Origin: an uncultured Bacteroides sp.
Lineage (GTDB): Bacteria; Bacteroidota; Bacteroidia; Cytophagales; Cyclobacteriaceae
Assembly (NCBI GenBank): GCA_902168185.1
Contig: CABHOV010000047.1
Coordinates: 124,001-188,000, forward strand
Length of the DNA: 64,000 nucleotides
Direction of reading: 5' to 3'
This document shows positions 1 through 8,325 of this stretch, piece by piece. The stretch's first letter is position 1; every line of letters begins with the position of its first letter. The translations under genes and the position numbers were made by a program. The notes beneath the pieces were generated by a model, which worked only from the letters and a program-made list of their open reading frames with translations, was not told the DNA's origin and did no database searches.

Positions 1-737
1 GGATACTGATGCGAAGGGGTGACGTATAGCAGGTCGGCTCGCTCCTTTCTGACCTGCAAAAGATCAATACCCTGTTCGGTTACGCGTATAGGCTTGACGT
101 TGTATCCAAACTCCTGGAACAATGAACGCGTTCTGGTATAACCAGGTTCTTCCGCGATAATTTTTTTGCAGGTATTACGCAACACAAATGCAAGCCAGAA
201 GACAAGCGAACTGGCTCCCGATCCGATCAGCAATCGTGCAGGCGTTGCACGCACGCCCCGATATTGAAATAAATATTTAATGAGTTGCTCTTTGAGCGGA
301 TCATCCTGCTCATACTCCTGGTATTGAAAACTGATTCGATCCAGTGCCCAGTTGCTGCACTTGCGCCACTGCTTTACTGGAAAATGACTCTCATCCACCA
401 GGCGTACTGAAGTATTGTAAGCTGCAGATCGTTTTTTGTTTTTTGATTCTTTATTCTTGGTTGGCAATGGGTCAACAGAGGGCAATTGCCAATCCGATCG
501 ATCGATCTTCGTTACATATAGTCCTTTCCGAAATACATTGGTAACATATCCTTCCAGCACCAGTTGTTCATATGCTTTTAGCACCGTGTTGTTGGCTATA
601 CCCAGCTCTTTGGCCAGTACGCGATAAGAAGGCAATCGCTGGTTGTACGCCAATCGCTTCTGCAGTATCGCAGCTTTGTAGAACTCATAGATCTGTTCAT
701 ATAAAAGCTTATCCGTATGATGAATAGTTGGGATCAT
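1..737 (-). CDS. MocR/PdxR-family transcriptional regulator (GntR HTH + aminotransferase-like), 3' end outside window
   Basis: Reading the minus strand from the ATG at 735-737 gives an open frame of about 245 residues running off the left edge, so this is the N-terminal part. Residues about 13-76 form a GntR-type winged helix (LPSYRVLAKELGIANNTVLKAYEQ, in parts), with the recognition helix around NNTVLKAYEQL. After a linker of about 25 residues the type-I aminotransferase-like fold begins, with GSGASSLVFWLA in the position of the cofactor-binding loop and IIAEEPGYTRTR further on. MocR proteins bind PLP or related ligands and usually control vitamin B6, amino-acid or transport genes. It is divergent from the secreted protein at 858, a common arrangement for a MocR target, but the ligand cannot be inferred. 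The PLP lysine would lie beyond the window. Confidence 0.88.
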   Translation of the reverse strand, partial: MIPTIHHTDKLLYEQIYEFYKAAILQKRLAYNQRLPSYRVLAKELGIANNTVLKAYEQLVLEGYVTNVFRKGLYVTKIDRSDWQLPSVDPLPTKNKESKNKKRSAAYNTSVRLVDESHFPVKQWRKCSNWALDRISFQYQEYEQDDPLKEQLIKYLFQYRGVRATPARLLIGSGASSLVFWLAFVLRNTCKKIIAEEPGYTRTRSLFQEFGYNVKPIRVTEQGIDLLQVRKERADLLYVTPSHQY

Positions 738-782
738 ATCTGCACCCGTCAAAAAGTTAAAATCTGCATCCAGGCATGGGTG

Positions 783-801
783 CAAAGATAGGCTACTTTT
801 G
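783..801. promoter_or_regulatory. back-to-back Bacteroidota-type promoters between the MocR gene and the 858 gene
   Basis: On the minus strand 783-790 reads TATCTTTG and on the plus strand 794-801 reads TACTTTTG. Both fit the Bacteroidota -7 consensus TAnnTTTG. The first lies 46 bp before the MocR start and the second 57 bp before the start at 858. A minus-strand TTG at 808-810 could be a -33 element for the MocR promoter; no good -33 is seen for the plus-strand one. The overlap suggests the two genes are controlled together. Confidence 0.4.
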
Positions 802-857
802 ATATATCAATATGACAATCGCGCTATAAACAATTACACTATAAACACGATACGGAT

Positions 858-1490
858 ATGAACCTTAACAGAACCAACGTGATCCTGTGCCTGAGTACAT
901 TACTCACCCTCATAACGCTGCCGCTATGCGGGCAAATACCCAAAGACTTTAAAATGATCAACGCCAGCATCGATGCTAAGGGCGAGCTTATGATCACAGC
1001 ATCCAAAACGTCATCAGCAAGCGATTTTGATTTTCTTACCGGTAAATGGACCATGGACAATAAACGTCTGAAGACGCGCCTGGACAATTGCACTGAATGG
1101 ATAGAGTATAAATCGGATGATGAAAACTTTGGCCCCATGCTCAACGGCATTGCCAACATTGATATTTACCGAACCGCGTATAACCAGGTAAAGGACAAAC
1201 CGTACGAGGGTCTCACGTTACGACTCTTCAACCCACAGACAAGGCTATGGAGTTTATATTGGGTGGATAGCAACACCGGTGTACTTGATCCACCTGTAGT
1301 AGGTTCCTTTGAAGGAAATATAGGTACGTTCTATTGTAAAGATGTATTTCAGGGTAAACCCATCATCGTTATGTTTAAGTGGGACAAGACCGATCCCAAT
1401 AATCCGGTGTGGAGCCAGGCTTTCTCAACCGACAATGGAAAGACCTGGGAAATGAACCTCACCAATACGTCACACCGCATAACACCGTGA
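858..1490 (+). CDS. secreted protein, DUF1579-like
   Basis: 210 residues. The first 25 or so form a signal peptide (hydrophobic ILCLSTLLTLITLPLCG, cleavage near CGQ-IP), so the mature protein is periplasmic or secreted. The mature part contains FDFLTGKWTMDNKRL, then alternating beta-strand stretches (LTLRLFNPQTRLWSLYWVD, VVGSFEGNIGTFYCKD, FKWDKTDPNNPVWSQAFS). This F-D-F-L-x-G-x-W opening and the repeated WS.(Y/A) strands resemble the lipocalin-like DUF1579 and related families, whose biochemical role is unknown. It is the first plus-strand gene after the divergent MocR regulator and may be its target. The family assignment is by eye; confidence that it is a real gene is high. Confidence 0.75.
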   Translation: MNLNRTNVILCLSTLLTLITLPLCGQIPKDFKMINASIDAKGELMITASKTSSASDFDFLTGKWTMDNKRLKTRLDNCTEWIEYKSDDENFGPMLNGIANIDIYRTAYNQVKDKPYEGLTLRLFNPQTRLWSLYWVDSNTGVLDPPVVGSFEGNIGTFYCKDVFQGKPIIVMFKWDKTDPNNPVWSQAFSTDNGKTWEMNLTNTSHRITP

Positions 1491-1546
1491 TTTACCAATA
1501 GGTATATACTTTAACACCGGCTGCCACCCAACTGCATATCAAGACA

Positions 1547-1990
1547 ATGACCATACACCAGGCCACCCCACAAGACATTACACCCCTTGCCCTATTGTTT
1601 GATGAATACCGTGTATTCTATCAATACCCCAGCGATATATCCGGCAGCGAGCTATTTCTCGCTGACCGGTTGTCGTGTAGGGATTCCGTTATTTTTGTAG
1701 CACGCGGTGCAGACCACACGATAATGGGTTTTGTACAGCTATATCCGCTGTTGTCGTCTGTGCGCATGAAAAGACTTTGGCTGCTCAATGATTTGTATGT
1801 GCATCCCTCCTTCCGTGGACAAAAAGTTTCTGTAAAGCTGATCGATCGCGCCAAACAACATACGCGCGAAACACAAGCAGCAGCGCTACTGTTAGAAACA
1901 GCCAAATCAAATATCATCGGCAATAATCTATACCATAGAACGGACTTTGTTCTCGATAACGATCACAATTATTATTCATGGAGCCATTGA
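1547..1990 (+). CDS. GNAT-family N-acetyltransferase
   Basis: 147 residues covering a whole GNAT domain. The N-terminus MTIHQATPQDITPLALLFDEYR is the usual beta1-alpha1 start. Motif A is LNDLYVHPSFRGQKVSVKLID, where the acetyl-CoA pyrophosphate loop R-G-Q-K-V-S is a variant of the usual R/Q-x-x-G-x-G/A. The end, NLYHRTDFVLDNDHNYYSWSH, matches the C-terminal strand typical of GNATs acting on small molecules or protein N-termini. The stop overlaps the upstream ATG of the next gene by 13 bp, so the two may be cotranscribed. The substrate is unknown. Confidence 0.85.
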   Translation: MTIHQATPQDITPLALLFDEYRVFYQYPSDISGSELFLADRLSCRDSVIFVARGADHTIMGFVQLYPLLSSVRMKRLWLLNDLYVHPSFRGQKVSVKLIDRAKQHTRETQAAALLLETAKSNIIGNNLYHRTDFVLDNDHNYYSWSH

Positions 1991-2877
1991 GCATGCTATA
2001 CTGTTTGAGAATATTCCTTCTTTCGCTCTTCGTTAGCATTACGGGAACGGTATATGCCCAGCCCGCTATACCGGTTGTTACCTCGCCTTTTCTTCCGGGT
2101 ATAATTTGTACTGATTCCATTGAGTTCAACGCAGCTTTTTCACTGGACGGCAATTCCTTTTACTTTACACGCTCGGCAAACAAACGAACACAGTTATACG
2201 CAAGCACCAAAACAGGGAATGAATGGTCCACACCAATACCGCTGCCTTTCTCCAATACAAACTACTCCGATGCAGATCCTGCCTTCTCACCTACCGGTGA
2301 ATTGTATTTCATTTCAACCAGACCAACTTATTTGAATGACACCACCAAGGATTATGACATTTGGAAAGTAACACGAACAGATTCCGGACTATGGTCTGAG
2401 CCAATCAATGTAAAGGAGCTTAACTCCCCGGAAGACGAATACTATATATCCTTTACACAAAAAGGTGATGCTTGTTTCTCTTCATCACGCAAAGGCGGAT
2501 ATGGCCAGGAAGATATATATTTTAGTGAGCTTATAAACAATACATTCACAAGACCTCAAAACATAGGTAGCGCGATCAACACAAAAAATTCAGAGTATGA
2601 CCCTTTTATAACAGCGAATGGCTATGCATTGATATTTACATCGTCAGGCAGATCTGACAGTTTTGGAAAAGCTGACCTATACTGGTCCATACGAACAAAA
2701 AATGGATGGCAGAATGTAAACCACTTCAGTAGAGCGATAAACACTCCTGACAGAGATTATTGTCCCTATATTTCACGTGACAATAAATATTTCTTTTATA
2801 GTGTTAGCAGAGATATAAAATCTACAAATCTAAACCATCTGCCAGCGGCACTGACACAAGCTATACATAGTAAGTGA
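1978..2877 (+). CDS. secreted PD40/TolB-like beta-propeller protein
   Basis: 299 residues from ATG 1978. An alternative ATG at 1993 sits just after the stop of the preceding gene and gives a cleaner signal peptide (LRIFLLSLFVSITGTVYA-QP). The body is made of PD40 (WD40-like) repeats: FSLDGNSFYFTRSANKRTQLY, PAFSPTGELYFISTRP, ISFTQKGDACFSSSRKGGYGQEDIYFS, DPFITANGYALIFTSSGR, CPYISRDNKYFFYSVSRD. Propellers of this kind in Bacteroidota are periplasmic or outer-membrane and are often part of OmpA/Pal-like proteins. No peptidoglycan-binding domain follows here, so this is a free propeller. A binding or sensing role is plausible but not shown. Confidence 0.82.
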   Translation: MEPLSMLYCLRIFLLSLFVSITGTVYAQPAIPVVTSPFLPGIICTDSIEFNAAFSLDGNSFYFTRSANKRTQLYASTKTGNEWSTPIPLPFSNTNYSDADPAFSPTGELYFISTRPTYLNDTTKDYDIWKVTRTDSGLWSEPINVKELNSPEDEYYISFTQKGDACFSSSRKGGYGQEDIYFSELINNTFTRPQNIGSAINTKNSEYDPFITANGYALIFTSSGRSDSFGKADLYWSIRTKNGWQNVNHFSRAINTPDRDYCPYISRDNKYFFYSVSRDIKSTNLNHLPAALTQAIHSK

Positions 2878-2909
2878 GAACACATCGATTTATACATCGC
2901 AGTATAGAT

Positions 2910-3058
2910 GCGTATATCCTAAACTCCGCTTGTACTTGAGTCTTTCTTGTTTTAAATAATTTACTCATCGATTGTGAATGTTCGAATCCAAGAGAAAATG
3001 CCATCTCACTTACAGACAAGTTTGTCGGAGTCAAGGAGAAAGTATATTGATCGGTAGG
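2910..3058 (-). pseudogene. remnant of an AraC-family regulator C-terminus
   Basis: On the minus strand this stretch reads NLSVSEMAFSLGFEHSQS followed by MSKLFKTRKTQV. It lines up with the end of the intact AraC regulator at 29668-30585 (TLSVSEIAFQLGFEHSQS then FNKLFKNKTRV). The frame is closed by a stop a few codons upstream (TAA at about 3060) and there is no start codon or N-terminal domain. It keeps only the second helix-turn-helix and does not end where the intact protein ends. This is the debris of a once complete regulator, next to the arr gene. Confidence 0.7.
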
Positions 3059-3163
3059 ATTTTAACGTGTGTGCTATTAAATTTCGTTAGCGACCTTGGA
3101 CAATATGATTGTAAAAAGGCTAGCAAACATGTATACAAATCAAACTCAACATAGACTTTGACA

Positions 3164-3610
3164 ATGGCACAAAACAACGACGAACTGAAATTAAACGGAC
3201 AAGGACCGACACCTTTCGCTCAAACTTATTTTCACGGCACAAAGGCTGAGTTAAAAGTTGGTGACCAAATTCAAGTTGGCTTCAACTCAAACTTCGGACA
3301 AAAGAAAAATGCGAAGTATATCTTCCTAACAGCAACGCTAGATGCTGCTATCTGGGGCGCTGAACTTTCCTTTGGAGAAGGACGAGAAAGAATATACTTG
3401 GTAGAGCCAACCGGAGCAATTGAAGATGATCCTGACTTAACAGATAAAAAATTTCCAGGCAATCCTACAAAATCTTATCGTTCGACCCATCCATTTAAAG
3501 TAGTGGGTGAAGTTACCGTTTGGCAAGGACACCCTGTAGAACAAGTTAAAACAATGAAAGAACATCTTGAACAACTCAAAGATCAAGGTATAAATTCACT
3601 TAATGACTAA
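3164..3610 (+). CDS. arr: NAD+-rifamycin ADP-ribosyltransferase (Arr)
   Basis: About 148 residues from the ATG at 3164; a TTG two codons earlier is also open. Arr enzymes transfer ADP-ribose from NAD+ to the C23 hydroxyl of rifamycins and so inactivate the drug. The family signature is clear: TYFHGTKAELKVGD with the catalytic-site His, KYIFLTATLDAAIWGAELS, then IYLVEPTGAIEDDPDLTDKK, FPGNPTKSYR and VVGEVTVWQGHPVE. Length and motif order match the whole family (about 140-150 aa). Flanks contain an AraC remnant upstream and no related gene. Codon choice is A/T-rich and the gene shows no excess of the TATA word seen in the large surface genes, which fits acquisition by transfer. This is an inactivating resistance determinant, possibly ancestral in an environmental strain. 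Confidence 0.93.
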   Translation: MAQNNDELKLNGQGPTPFAQTYFHGTKAELKVGDQIQVGFNSNFGQKKNAKYIFLTATLDAAIWGAELSFGEGRERIYLVEPTGAIEDDPDLTDKKFPGNPTKSYRSTHPFKVVGEVTVWQGHPVEQVKTMKEHLEQLKDQGINSLND

Positions 3611-3680
3611 ATCCGCAGGCGAAAGCAAAATGAATTAAACAACTTCGAGAATTAAAAAGTGACTGTGGGCCTATGCTGTG

Positions 3681-4049
3681 TTACTCGCGTCCTCCTCGCT
3701 CCTCGGACTTGATGACGAAGGCTTTTAATTCAACAATCTTACCATCGCGAAATCGCCATACATCGCAGTAAGAATATTGAACATCCCTGCCTTCCTCATC
3801 TTTCATTGTTATGTTGCCGAGTGCTGTTACAAAATCATCCTCTCCGATTAAGTTCTCGACCATGAACTTGGGAGGTTCCGTGTAGGTCGCTGCCATCCAC
3901 TGGCGAACAGCTTCCTTCCCGTGTAGGGTTTTATCGCCTACAAATCTCCATATTGTGCCGTCAATGCAATGCGACAGAAAACCTTCGTTGTCTCCACGCA
4001 TGATAGCGGCATTTGCCTTTTCCAATATTGCTTTATTATTCTGGGACAT
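3681..4049 (-). CDS. SnoaL/NTF2-like protein
   Basis: About 122 residues from the ATG at 4047-4049 (MSQNNKAILEKANAAIMRGD). A longer open frame to 4082 lacks any similarity in its first 11 residues. The cone-shaped NTF2 fold is suggested by the helical start NAAIMRGDNEGFLSHCIDG, then TIWRFVGDKTLHGKEAVRQWM, and the strand-rich end FVTALGNITMKDEEGRDVQYSYCDVWRFRDGKIVELKAFVI. The last segment is typical of the SnoaL-like family (Y.DVWRF.DGKI.....). Members are small cytoplasmic isomerases, hydrolases or binding proteins, and no substrate can be proposed. It is convergent with arr and upstream of nothing obvious on its strand. Confidence 0.85.
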   Translation of the reverse strand: MSQNNKAILEKANAAIMRGDNEGFLSHCIDGTIWRFVGDKTLHGKEAVRQWMAATYTEPPKFMVENLIGEDDFVTALGNITMKDEEGRDVQYSYCDVWRFRDGKIVELKAFVIKSEERGGRE

Positions 4050-4293
4050 ATTTTTATTTCTTAAAGTTGTGTTCAGATGCAAAACATGTAAGTGATGAAG
4101 TTTATTACACCATAACGATTGTCTAAAATCATTCCACCTATATTTACATTTGAAACTTGTTATAAAAAAAACAATTCCAACCTCCGATATATATACTGAT
4201 ATGCCTCAATAGGCGTGATCTATTCGGTTAGCTGTAAACGATAACCGAAATAAGTTTTTTTATACAGTCGTATATTTTAGTGACCAAAGTATT

Positions 4294-6867
4294 TTATCCT
4301 GCAGTGCTAAGCTGATGTTTCTTAAACAGTTTTTCAATTTCAACCCCTGTAAGTACAACAAGTGAGGCGCCAATACAAGCTGCAAGTTCACCCATCGACA
4401 AGGGTTGTGTTTTAAAAAGCTCATTTGCAAAAGGCAAGTAAATAACACCAAGTTGAAGAAGAAACGTAAGTACGACAGCTCCAAGTAAGGGCCTGTTGCT
4501 AAATATACCGAGCTTAAATAATAGTTGACGATCACTTCGGATTCCCATCACATGACCTAATTGTGACAATGACAAAACAGTGAACACCATCGTTTGCCAA
4601 TGAGGCATTTTATTATTTACGGCCCATGCTTCTGTTGCTAAGGTAATGACAGCCATCAAAAAACCGACCCAGGCAATGTGCAATCCGATGCCACCTGCGA
4701 ATAGACTTTCATTGGTTTTCCGAGGTGGGCGACTCATGATATCCGGCTCTGCCTTCTCACTTCCCAAGGCAAGGCCGGGTAGCCCATCCGTTACAAGATT
4801 GATCCATAGAATATGAATGGGCAACAGCGGTATAGGCAGCCCGACAAGAGGAGCGAGAAACATTGTCCATATCTCTGCGCTGTTACAAGTCATGATATAC
4901 TTTACAAACTTCCGAATGTTATCATATATATGCCGGCCTTCCTTCACGGCCTTCACGATGGTGGCAAAGTTATCATCCAGCAGGATCATGTCTGCAGCTT
5001 CCTTGCTTACGTCAGTGCCTGTAATCCCCATGGCAACGCCGATATCCGAAGCCTTTAGCGAAGGAGCATCATTCACACCGTCACCGGTCATTGACACAAA
5101 GTGTTTCTTTCTTTGAAGTGCTTTTACGATCCGTAACTTTTGCTCCGGTGATACTCTTGCATATACTCGGATTTGTTCAACTTTCTGATCAAACTCCGAA
5201 TCGTTCATTGCCTGCAATTCCTTCCCCGTAACCACCAGATCTTTCTCAGTAAGGATGCCGATTTGTTTCGCGATTGCCGCTGCCGTGGCCGGATGATCTC
5301 CTGTAATCATCACGGTCGTTATGCCGGCAGTTTTACATTCTTTAATTGCAAGCCTGGCTTCTTCCCGTGGCGGGTCAATCATTCCTGTCAGCCCCGTAAA
5401 TGTGAAATCTTTTTCTACCGTTTGGCTATCGAATGGCGCTGGCATTTTATCTACTACCTTGTAGCCGAATGCAATCACGCGCGTTCCTTCTGCGGACCAG
5501 TCGGAAGCTTTCTCGAGAATTCGGGAAACATCACGCTGATCGTCTAATGTAGCAGTCAATGACTCCACTGCACCTTTGCATATAATCAGATATTTATTGT
5601 CGAGTTGATGGACGGTAGTCATCAACTTTCTTTCAGAATCAAAAGGAAGCTCTGCAACACGTGGTAATTTTTCACTTAACTCGGAAAAGGATTTAGCATC
5701 GTGGTGCTCATTGAAATATTCAATCAGTGCAATCTCTGTAGGATCACCTGTGAGTTCATTGTTCACATTCTTTTTAACATCATGATTCAGTCCTATACTG
5801 CACTCGAACACAGATAATTTACCGAGCAGTGTCTCACTATTTTCACTCTCAGCTTTGATTACTTTCATCTTATTCTGTGTGAGCGTTCCGGTTTTGTCCG
5901 AGCATATAAACGTTACCGATCCTAGCGTTTCTACTGCTGATAATTTTCTTATCAACGCATTCTTTTTCACAAGCCTTTTTGCTCCGGCCGCAAGAGCAAC
6001 CGTGATCAGGGCAGGTAGTGCTTCTGGTATCGCTGCTACGGCCAGAGAAATTGACGTGAGCAACATATTCAATGGATCTTCATCCATCAGATATCCGACC
6101 ACAAAGAATAAAACACAGATCAGTATTACCAGATAGGAAAGCTTCTTTCCAAAGTCGGCCATGCGCTTTTGCAAGGGTGTAACTTCTTCGCCTTGCTGAA
6201 GCATTTTTGCTATAGCACCAATTTCCGTTGACATGCCTGTGGCAATGACAACACCTTTTGCCCTACCGTTTGTAACAAGAGTGGTCTTGTAAGACATATT
6301 GAGTCGGTCACCCAGCGCGAGATCTTCTTCCTGAATTTGTTTATTCGTTTTTTCAACCGGAACGGATTCACCCGTCAGTGCAGATTCATTCACCCGAAGT
6401 CCGTGCGCTTCTACTAACCGAATATCTGCCGGCACTATATTACCGGCCTCTAATTCCACAAGGTCGCCAGGAACAAGTGCCGCCGAATCAATCGTCACGA
6501 GTTTACCATCTCTTCTTACGTGTGCCTTGAGTGCAGAAATTTTCTTGAGCGCTTCCATCGCTTTCTCTGCCTTATTCTCTTGTACAAATCCAACAATTGC
6601 GTTGAGTACAACAATGACTACTATAATAATCGTGTCGGTAAGATCTCCTGCAATTCCTGCCACTATTGCTGCCGCCAGCAACACGACAATCATAAAATCT
6701 TTGAATTGATTAAGAAATATTTTCCAAGCTGGCTTTCGCTTCTTTTCGAGCAGTTCGTTGGGACCAACTTCAGCCATTTTAGCTTGCGCTGATTCAGTTG
6801 TTAAACCGTCCATGGACGACGCATATTTCTTAAAAACTTCTTCGGTTTGTAGTTGCCATAAGTTCAT
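4294..6867 (-). CDS. cation-transporting P-type ATPase, Ca2+ (P2) type
   Basis: 857 residues with every landmark of a P2-type pump. An N-terminal cation-ATPase segment (1-50) is followed by TM1-2 (about 55-95), the actuator loop TGES at 165-168, TM4 with AAIPEALPALITVALA (Glu282 in the ion site) and the phosphorylated Asp324 in DKTGTLT. Later come TGDGVNDAPSLKASDIGVAMG (split here as two parts) and six C-terminal TM segments. TM5-6 carry CNSAEIWTMF and ILWINLVTDGLPGLALG, whose Asn, Glu and Asp match Ca2+-ligating positions of SERCA-like pumps. It should export Ca2+ (or possibly Mn2+) using ATP. It is a monocistronic minus-strand gene divergent from the MarR gene. TATA words are not enriched in this gene, unlike much of the window. 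Confidence 0.93.
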   Translation of the reverse strand: MNLWQLQTEEVFKKYASSMDGLTTESAQAKMAEVGPNELLEKKRKPAWKIFLNQFKDFMIVVLLAAAIVAGIAGDLTDTIIIVVIVVLNAIVGFVQENKAEKAMEALKKISALKAHVRRDGKLVTIDSAALVPGDLVELEAGNIVPADIRLVEAHGLRVNESALTGESVPVEKTNKQIQEEDLALGDRLNMSYKTTLVTNGRAKGVVIATGMSTEIGAIAKMLQQGEEVTPLQKRMADFGKKLSYLVILICVLFFVVGYLMDEDPLNMLLTSISLAVAAIPEALPALITVALAAGAKRLVKKNALIRKLSAVETLGSVTFICSDKTGTLTQNKMKVIKAESENSETLLGKLSVFECSIGLNHDVKKNVNNELTGDPTEIALIEYFNEHHDAKSFSELSEKLPRVAELPFDSERKLMTTVHQLDNKYLIICKGAVESLTATLDDQRDVSRILEKASDWSAEGTRVIAFGYKVVDKMPAPFDSQTVEKDFTFTGLTGMIDPPREEARLAIKECKTAGITTVMITGDHPATAAAIAKQIGILTEKDLVVTGKELQAMNDSEFDQKVEQIRVYARVSPEQKLRIVKALQRKKHFVSMTGDGVNDAPSLKASDIGVAMGITGTDVSKEAADMILLDDNFATIVKAVKEGRHIYDNIRKFVKYIMTCNSAEIWTMFLAPLVGLPIPLLPIHILWINLVTDGLPGLALGSEKAEPDIMSRPPRKTNESLFAGGIGLHIAWVGFLMAVITLATEAWAVNNKMPHWQTMVFTVLSLSQLGHVMGIRSDRQLLFKLGIFSNRPLLGAVVLTFLLQLGVIYLPFANELFKTQPLSMGELAACIGASLVVLTGVEIEKLFKKHQLSTAG

Positions 6868-7018
6868 ATTAGCGAAGATGGCAGTTTCAGATCAAAAATT
6901 ATAGGGATGTCTGATGGGAATTTAAATTTTCTTTCAGCCGCTTGTATATAGGCAGGTCACTTTGCAGTCCGTATTGAACTTGATCAGGTATACGCTCCGT
7001 CAAAGTCAAAGATAATTA

Positions 7019-7047
7019 TTTTAGTTGCTAAAATATTTAAATACTAA
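7019..7047. promoter_or_regulatory. AT-rich inverted repeats before the MarR gene (possible autoregulatory operator)
   Basis: TTTTAG at 7019-7024 and CTAAAA at 7028-7033 form a perfect inverted repeat with a 3-nt centre. TTAGT at 7021-7025 and ACTAA at 7043-7047 form a wider one. They lie 13-41 bp before the MarR start, where MarR proteins usually bind to repress themselves. Assignment rests on position and symmetry only. Confidence 0.4.
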
Positions 7048-7059
7048 TATATTTATGCA

Positions 7060-7515
7060 ATGAATAAATCAACAAGCACAGACTCCTTTAGAGCAGCTAG
7101 CCGAAAATACTCGGATACCAGTATCCTGATGCACGAAGCTATTTCCCGAAAAGCAGGTCTCTCTGGTACAGATCATAAATATCTTGGCTTGCTAATTCAG
7201 GAAGGTCCTATGACTGCAGGTGAACTTTCACAGCGCACAGGACTAACTGGAGGAGCCATCACGGGACTTATGGACAGGCTTGAAAAAAAGAAGTTAGCCA
7301 AACGGGAATTTGACAAAGAAGATAGACGCAAAGTCTTCATCGTTGCCAATGAGGCAAACGCAATGAAATTATTATCTCCGCTTTTTAAAGAACTACAACA
7401 AAAAACTGCCAAACTCCTGAATTCATATTCAGACAAAGAAATCGAAATCATTAAAAAATATATGCTGGACGCTACAGAGGTAATGAACGAAGTGTTAGAA
7501 AATCTAAAAAAATAA
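7060..7515 (+). CDS. MarR-family transcriptional regulator
   Basis: 151 residues with a complete MarR winged helix: dimerisation helix HEAISRKAGLSGTDHKYLGLL, HTH MTAGELSQRTGLTGGAITGLMDRLEKKKLAKREF, wing DKEDRRKVFIVA (the D-x-R-R/K motif), and a C-terminal coiled helix. MarR proteins are dimers that bind palindromes and release DNA on binding phenols, drugs or oxidants. The next gene begins within 7 bp of the stop, so the regulator and the membrane protein form an operon. Inverted repeats just upstream suggest autoregulation. Confidence 0.92.
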   Translation: MNKSTSTDSFRAASRKYSDTSILMHEAISRKAGLSGTDHKYLGLLIQEGPMTAGELSQRTGLTGGAITGLMDRLEKKKLAKREFDKEDRRKVFIVANEANAMKLLSPLFKELQQKTAKLLNSYSDKEIEIIKKYMLDATEVMNEVLENLKK

Positions 7516-7521
7516 TTGGAT

Positions 7522-8034
7522 ATGAATACAACGACTCTTCAAGATCTCACGAAGGCAGAAATCTGGTTACTCGTAACTACACTTGTTTACTTTCTTTTAA
7601 ACGGCGCACAAATTTTTGAAACCGCTGTTGTCGTTCCCAAATGGTCGGCTTCTCCTCCTGAGTCGTTTGCTCTCCTCAGTGGACCCTATGGCATCGACCT
7701 TAAAGCGTTCTGGATTATAGCGCACAGCATACATGAAATTACCTTCTTCATTGCCCTATACTTCTGTTGGAAAATTGACCCCGTCAGAAACTGGCTTTTA
7801 CTGCTACTCGGTATCCACTTTGCAGTGAGGGCATGGACCCTGCTATATTTTGCGCCCAACATTATCGAGTTTCAAAAAATTTCGAATAACGGTTCGTCTG
7901 CCTATCATGACCTGGCAATTAAAACAACAGTATGGCGAAACCTAAACTATATTCGGGTGGCAATATATATAGGGGTCTCTGTTGGACTTGTACCCTTGTT
8001 GTACAAGGTTATGAATTTAAAAGCAGGCATTTGA
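7522..8034 (+). CDS. four-TM membrane protein of unknown function
   Basis: 170 residues from ATG 7522, 6 bp after the MarR stop; a TTG two codons earlier directly abuts the stop. Four hydrophobic segments are visible: AEIWLLVTTLVYFLLNGAQIF, FWIIAHSIHEITFFIALYFCW, NWLLLLLGIHFAVRAWTLLYF and IRVAIYIGVSVGLVPLLYKV. The conserved-looking polar residues in the membrane (N in TM1, H..H in TM2, H in TM3) resemble DUF1772-like or anthrone-oxygenase-like small membrane proteins, but the match is loose. Coupling to MarR suggests induction by a small molecule. Confidence 0.75.
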   Translation: MNTTTLQDLTKAEIWLLVTTLVYFLLNGAQIFETAVVVPKWSASPPESFALLSGPYGIDLKAFWIIAHSIHEITFFIALYFCWKIDPVRNWLLLLLGIHFAVRAWTLLYFAPNIIEFQKISNNGSSAYHDLAIKTTVWRNLNYIRVAIYIGVSVGLVPLLYKVMNLKAGI

Positions 8035-8237
8035 AACTAATAGGTAACAAAAGCTTGCACAATACAATCAATACATCTCATACAGTCGTTAATATATACC
8101 TTCAAGGCGGCTCCAGGGTTTACTCCTTTCAATAATCGGGCTTCCGCAAAACATATACATAGCTATCTATATAGTGCATTTGTTATACTTGAATAAGATG
8201 AAAAAATTATAGAATGTTTTCCTGCCAAGTGATTGGC

Positions 8238-8301
8238 CTTTTAAACAAAGTAAAGTTGGTCTTTTGAACAAAGTTGTACCGAATAGTTGACTCTACCTTT
8301 G
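8238..8301 (+). promoter_or_regulatory. direct repeats and promoter of the SDR gene (candidate AraC operator)
   Basis: CTTTTAAACAAAGT at 8238-8251 and CTTTTGAACAAAGT at 8261-8274 are 14-nt direct repeats with one mismatch and a 23-bp period, about two helical turns. TACCTTTG at 8294-8301 matches the -7 consensus TAnnTTTG, with TTG at 8274-8276 as a possible -33 element. The ATG at 8326 is 25 bp further on. Tandem half-sites next to a -33 box are typical of AraC-family activation, and an AraC gene follows the SDR at 9450. Confidence 0.55.
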
Positions 8302-8325
8302 TTTCAACAAAACGAAAATCACGAT

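Noticed and set aside
2980-2995. GTTCGAATCC tRNA-like T-loop
   Set aside because: It is part of the AraC remnant coding for GFEHS; no cloverleaf around it.
6520-6792. Plus-strand open frames inside the P-type ATPase gene
   Set aside because: They are antisense shadows of a well-conserved gene. The same holds for the long antisense frames within SusC, Fn3, VWA and Rhs genes.
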